Shown piece after piece: positions 59,757-64,000 of a stretch of 64,000 bases of DNA (its first letter is position 1; each line of letters opens with the position of its first letter). The position numbers and the translations under genes are program-made. The notes below the pieces were generated by a model. That model was not told the origin of the DNA and made no database searches. It was given only the letters and a program-made list of their open reading frames with translations. The stretch covers positions 13,021,417-13,085,416 of the forward strand of contig NC_080735.1 of NCBI RefSeq assembly GCF_019097595.1, read 5' to 3'. The DNA comes from Hemibagrus wyckioides. Lineage: Eukaryota > Chordata > Actinopteri > Siluriformes > Bagridae.

Positions 59757-60178
59757 AGCATAATCCACGTATCTCATGACCTGAGGTAAAAGTCTCTCCT
59801 GTGATTTAAACATTGAGGTCTCTTTACGCCTCTGATCTCTGTTCACACTGGCATCAGTGAGGGAAATCATCGCTGATTTATTCAGTCAGTTTTGTAACTA
59901 AATTCCTCGTCATTTTATTACATCATTTATAACCTTGTCCTCTGTACAGAATTTGACAATGTCACCAGAAGCCCTTATCCAGAGCAAGTTATATTATTTT
60001 TATACAACTGAGGGTTAGAGGTCTTGTTCAGGGGTCCAGCAGTGGTAACTTGCTGGACTTGGGATTCAAACTCACAACCTTCCTATCAATAGTCCAACAC
60101 CTTAACCACTAAGCTACCACATCCCCAAGCGACCATGTCCTCGCATTTTTGTGGAATCTGATCACAACTTGAATAGGG
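59757..60178 (+). repeat. Copy B of the 430-bp direct duplication
   Basis: Partner of 56325-56775. This copy has lost about 24 bp of the SINE tail (after GTGTCACC-like 59958-59967) and carries an extra AAACATTGAGGTCTCTTTAC insert on its left. Both hold the SINE at the same internal position. Confidence 0.88.
59970..60125 (-). mobile_element. tRNA-derived SINE in duplication copy B, tail truncated
   Basis: Minus-strand head GGTAGCTTAGTGGTTAAGGT, B box GTGAGTTTGAATCCCAAG; the terminal tail is deleted relative to copy A. Confidence 0.78.
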
Positions 60179-60376
60179 TGCGCTCTAGCCAAGAGGGTAT
60201 TTTATTCCCAAATGATATCAGCAAACTGCAACTTGCAGCACTTTATCCAACTCTTGAACTTGCACGGTTCTTCAAATACAGCTTTCGATCTCAGCCAGTC
60301 ACCCTGTGCAAGAGTATTGTCTGATGTGACTGAGTAACAATTTTGTCTTAGTAATATTAATAATAATAATAATATG

Positions 60377-60430
60377 TATTTTATTCTAGATTAATTATGT
60401 ATTATGTATTATGTATTTTATTCTAGATTA
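60377..60430 (+). repeat. Direct repeat TGTATTTTATTCTAGATTA
   Basis: The 19-bp word occurs twice with TATGTATTATG units between, immediately before a hairpin. Confidence 0.8.
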
Positions 60431-60434
60431 GTCT

Positions 60435-60487
60435 AAAATACTATTAGAACATAATGAATAAATATTATTATGTTCTAATAGTATTTT
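60435..60487. repeat. Perfect 21-bp inverted repeat (hairpin)
   Basis: Arms 60435-60455 and 60467-60487 are exact reverse complements around an 11-base loop (GAATAAATATT). AT-rich, no T-run or coding context. Possibly the remains of a MITE. Confidence 0.92.
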
Positions 60488-61852
60488 GTTTGAAAATTGT
60501 TGTACATGCTACTGCAAAGTTGGGATACAGTGCTGCTGCTATGTGAAAATGAGATGAGTTTAAGTATGCCCGATAGATTTACATCTAATGAAAATGAAAA
60601 TTAATAGGCATTGTTGCTAACATGAGCAGGAGCCTTTACTATTGGAACAGAGACCAACTGCTTCAGCTAAAATTTAGCTCAGCTACATAAAATTCCATGC
60701 TTATGAAGGTAGAAGGATAAACATCTAACATGATTGAATGGTCACATGCACCTTTTAATGCTTAATATTTAATGATTATTTAGTAGCTATAAATAGAGCA
60801 TATCGGTTTGAACTAATTGTTTTTTATTCATTGCGTCGTTCCACATTAACACTGACTGTGACTTGACATACCTCTCTATTTAATCCAATCAAAATGAATC
60901 ATACTTCTCTATCCAATCTTTTTCATTTTCTGCTGATGGAATCTCTGAACTGCTGCTAATTTTTTCATGAATTTTTTTTTACATTTCTGCTCAAGTGCTC
61001 AGTTCAGCCTGGTGAAATACTTTGCTGTGGCTTGATCCAGCCCGTAGTCCACCAGTTGATGACCTCTGAACAACACTCTATAAACCAATAACAAAAGCTA
61101 ATACTGTCGGTTGAAATTGATCGGAAATTAAAGCAGAAAGGAGAGTGAAGAAACACAAGATGCAATAACATAATAATTAAATAGTACATAAGTAAATAAA
61201 AGTAATTAAAGAATTTCTATCATTTTATCTATTGTGGTTCTTGATAATTATCTATAATTAAGGGCCTTCTTGCGCATAAGGACTCTGGGTAGTTTGCTGT
61301 GATGCCTCTGTGGGTTCAGTTTATCCTCTGTTTAAGAGAATAAGAATAGCATAATGATGCTTTTTGCTGATTTACTGATTTAAAATCAAAGGTAGCTGTG
61401 TGGCTTATAGGGAAAACCTTTTTTTTTTTTTTTCATTCACAATCTTGAGCCAGTATAAGGAATACTTGAGTAACAAATCCTCCCAAAATGTTTATCAAAT
61501 CCTTGGTCTAATCTGGATGTAAACAACAGCAGTGCGCCATTATTTCATAGCGTTTCCGATGCATGTGACAGCCTAGACTAATAGGATTTAATAACAGTGC
61601 ATTTACATGTCAGTGCTGTGATGTGGTTAGAAAATGAGGGAGGATGGAGAGATGGAGGGAGGGGAGGAGAAAGTGGGGATATTTGGGACAGCTTTTGAAG
61701 AAGGAGAAGTGTAATTATATTAGACGGGTGGTGTCCTAACAGAACGATATGGCTCATGTCCACTTTTTATGATTTGGATCTTGTCAAGTCTCATCCCTTC
61801 CATCTATCCTCTTAAGAAGTGAGCTCACTCGCTTTTTTGTATTTATGTGTAT
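60488..61852. other. Intergenic, nothing recognised
   Basis: No gene or known repeat. 61240-61330 is non-repetitive. Confidence 0.4.
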
Positions 61853-61868
61853 GTGTGTGTGTGTGTGT

Positions 61869-61902
<34 letters not shown>
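61853..61902. repeat. (GT)n-(CT)n compound microsatellite
   Basis: GT array to 61872, then CT array. Confidence 0.95.
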
Positions 61903-61904
<2 letters not shown>

Positions 61905-61929
61905 CACATGCACAAACACACACACATAC

Positions 61930-62370
61930 ACTCATGAGGTTGAGCGCCAATTGGCCTGCATTTCCTCCCAGGCTTTGATGTAGTGGAAGTAGCCTACACT
62001 CCCTGTCTCCTAATGCGTGTAACATTAATGGAGAGTTAGTCGACTGATCTGAGGAATGGGACACTTTTATCGGTCTCTCCTAATGTGGAGCACTTTCACA
62101 TCTCCGCCATCTGCAATTTGTTGTCCACTTGAGTATACTGTCTTTTAGCTAGACGAACTGGTGGGGAGCGATGGAGAGTATCTTTAAAGGAAAGCTGCTT
62201 CAACAAAACATGCTAGAGTGCTTTCAAACTAATAACTCAAACTTCTTGGGGAGTGGTGCGCATGGGTTCATTTGCATAAAACGTATTTAAGTAGTATGTT
62301 TCAAATAAGCAGGAAATAGGGTCAGATCATGTGTCAAATACAAGGACCGCAGGGCAAGTTTATTTGGCCT
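61930..62370. promoter_or_regulatory. Candidate non-coding regulatory island
   Basis: Non-repetitive block with CCTAATGCG, ACATTAATGG, CCTAATGTGG, GCAATTTGTTG (SOX-like) and octamer ATTTGCAT at 62270-62277 followed by a TATTTAAG word. No exon-like frame. Confidence 0.33.
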
Positions 62371-63333
62371 GTGTGAACTTAAAAATAGGAGTGAAATAGC
62401 GTGCAGTTGGAATATACTGCTGTTCAACATGCTTACACTACCCAGAATTCACAGGAGATCTGAATGTAGCGACCACAATTATTCAGCATATAGTTTATAT
62501 ATTATAATATAATATAAACTGATGAGTGTTTAGTGCCTGGTTTCTACCACAGTTAGCCTGATGGTGGTCTGGAAAGCAGGTTAAAAGTAAAGCTTGTCTA
62601 CTGTGCTTGATGTAAGTCACACTCTCGATTAAAAATTATTTACCAGCACGAGGTTTAGTGCTCTGAGTGGCATAAACAGAAATGAATTCAATAGCAATGA
62701 GGAAATATAAAGAATAAAATCAGGATTGTTTTCCTGATCTGTACTATTAAATTGGTAAATGTGACATGCTTGTGCAATTCAAGTTGATCTCAATTAGCAG
62801 TGAAAACAGTGATAAATACATCATTCAAGGCACAATTCAATAATGCTGACATCAAATATCATTATGACAGTTCTACTGAAAACAAGTACAGTAATATTGT
62901 AAAAAAAATAGGCGGAAATAACACCTTATAATTAGAATATATTATAATGATTGATTTTTCTTTTACAGTGTACTTCACCAGCCCTCACCTCCATATCTCT
63001 GTGCTTATAGTGTATAGAAAATACACCATCCAGTGGTCTAACCCTGTTCTCCCCACAGCAGATATCAGCTGGTATCTAATAAAATGTGATGAACAGAAAA
63101 AAGAAACTTTTATCATGATCAGCATATAATGTTATTTCATAATAGTGTATGCGCAATTTTAATTTTGTTTTTATTTCATTTTATTTAATTATGAATTTTT
63201 AAATATTAAATTGTAATAATTAATAATTGACTTTTGTAAATTAATAATTAGTTTTTAAATTAATAATTTATTTCAGTGTACATTTTGGATTATTTTTGTA
63301 TGATTATTTCAATATCATTAAAAAAAATAATGT
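62371..63333. other. Intergenic AT-rich, nothing recognised
   Basis: 63130-63320 is very AT-rich, with repeated TAATTAATAATT words. No gene. Confidence 0.4.
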
Positions 63334-63550
63334 TGGGCAGCACAGTGGCTTAGTGCTGTTGCCTCACAGCAAGAAGGTCCTGGGTTTGAAACCCAGGGGC
63401 CTTTCTGTGTGGAGTTAGCATGTTCTCCTCTGTGATGGACTGGTGACCTGTCCAGGGTGTACATTCACTCAGTGTGTGCTGGGATAGGCTCCAGCAGATC
63501 CCTGTGACCCTAATTAGGAATAACGTGGGTATAGATGATGGATGGATGAA
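63334..63550 (+). mobile_element. tRNA-derived SINE, GGCAGCACGGTGG family
   Basis: GGGCAGCACAGTGGCTTAGT head, B-box region GGTCCTGGGTTTGAAACCC, body GATGGACTGGTGACCTGTCC, and tail ending GATGATGGATGGATG. It lacks about 100 bp of the middle present at 30473, but keeps the GTTGCCTCACAG part missing there. Confidence 0.75.
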
Positions 63551-64000
63551 AATAATGTTGAAAAAAGAATGAAAGAGCTTCCTTTTCCCATGATCTTCAG
63601 GAAATTCAAGCGATGCAAACTTCCTTGAAAGTGGAAAGGTTGTAGAAAACTAAAGTGTGCATTTTAGCATGTACATACTGTATAATGATTGGCTTGTGGA
63701 AAAAATGTTTCTAGCATCAGATGTAAAAATGGATTCACACAAAATCTATATCTGAAGTATTTTATTTATTGTAGTTTATTTATAAAGTGTAGGCAAGACA
63801 TTAGGCAAACTATTTTAAGAAACATTTTCTGCAAATGTTAATGCTTTTACTTGTACATTTAATGAATATATATTTATATTTAAGGAACCTAAGGCATGTC
63901 ATTATGGCATGTGCAAAAAAAAAAAGAAAAAAAAAGCACACCCTTCCAGCATATGTGGAATTTAATTATCCTGTTAGAATGTAATTGAATCATTAGGACT
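63551..64000. other. Intergenic, nothing recognised
   Basis: AT-rich, with an A-run at 63917-63936. Confidence 0.4.

Overview
This window looks like teleost fish nuclear DNA, AT-rich and full of microsatellites, with one recognisable protein-coding gene. That gene is an intact, single-exon SoxB1 transcription factor on the minus strand (1662-2696), best called sox1. The organism call rests on the fish-like Sox1 protein, on tRNA-derived SINEs with an L2-type tail, on Tc1/mariner relics of kinds common in ray-finned fish, and on very dense CA, CT, AAT and TTTA repeats. The repeat families recall otophysan (catfish-like) genomes, but I cannot prove that from the sequence alone.

Layout. 1-1661 is the 3' flank of sox1, probably containing its 3' UTR. 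1662-2696 is the coding exon. 2697-3060 is the 5' leader and proximal promoter, with a CCAAT box, an octamer and a 12-bp E-box palindrome. About 61 kb (3061-64000) then follows with no convincing exon. Every other open frame is low-complexity, inside a transposon relic, or an unsupported chance frame. SOX1 in vertebrates is typically surrounded by such deserts holding long-range enhancers. The non-repetitive islands here, with homeodomain, POU and SOX-like words, are therefore flagged as candidate regulatory elements at low to moderate confidence. The strongest by eye are 41765-42125, 51060-51400, 57420-57600, 27180-27420, 29260-29520 and 49690-50260.

Mobile DNA is concentrated in 30-36 kb and 39-60 kb. 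It includes at least five Tc1/mariner-like relics (10333-10493, 31541-31688, 34601-34906, 43515-43950, 54481-55350). A separate Tc1 transposase C-terminal pseudogene lies at 35846-36110. An L2-like LINE 3' fragment lies at 20060-20590. Several tRNA-derived SINEs are present, one of them nested inside a Tc1 relic with a visible 6-bp target duplication. Two copies of a palindromic MITE and a 430-bp local direct duplication (56325-56775 and 59757-60178) complete the set.

No new protein system, operon, CRISPR array or RNA gene was found. The observations most worth following are the two internally duplicated non-coding segments (16710/17800 and 11785/32485), the candidate enhancers, and the in-frame upstream ORF whose stop codon abuts the sox1 start codon. 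Old transposon families were identified from memory of consensus sequences, and conservation of non-coding islands could not be tested here.
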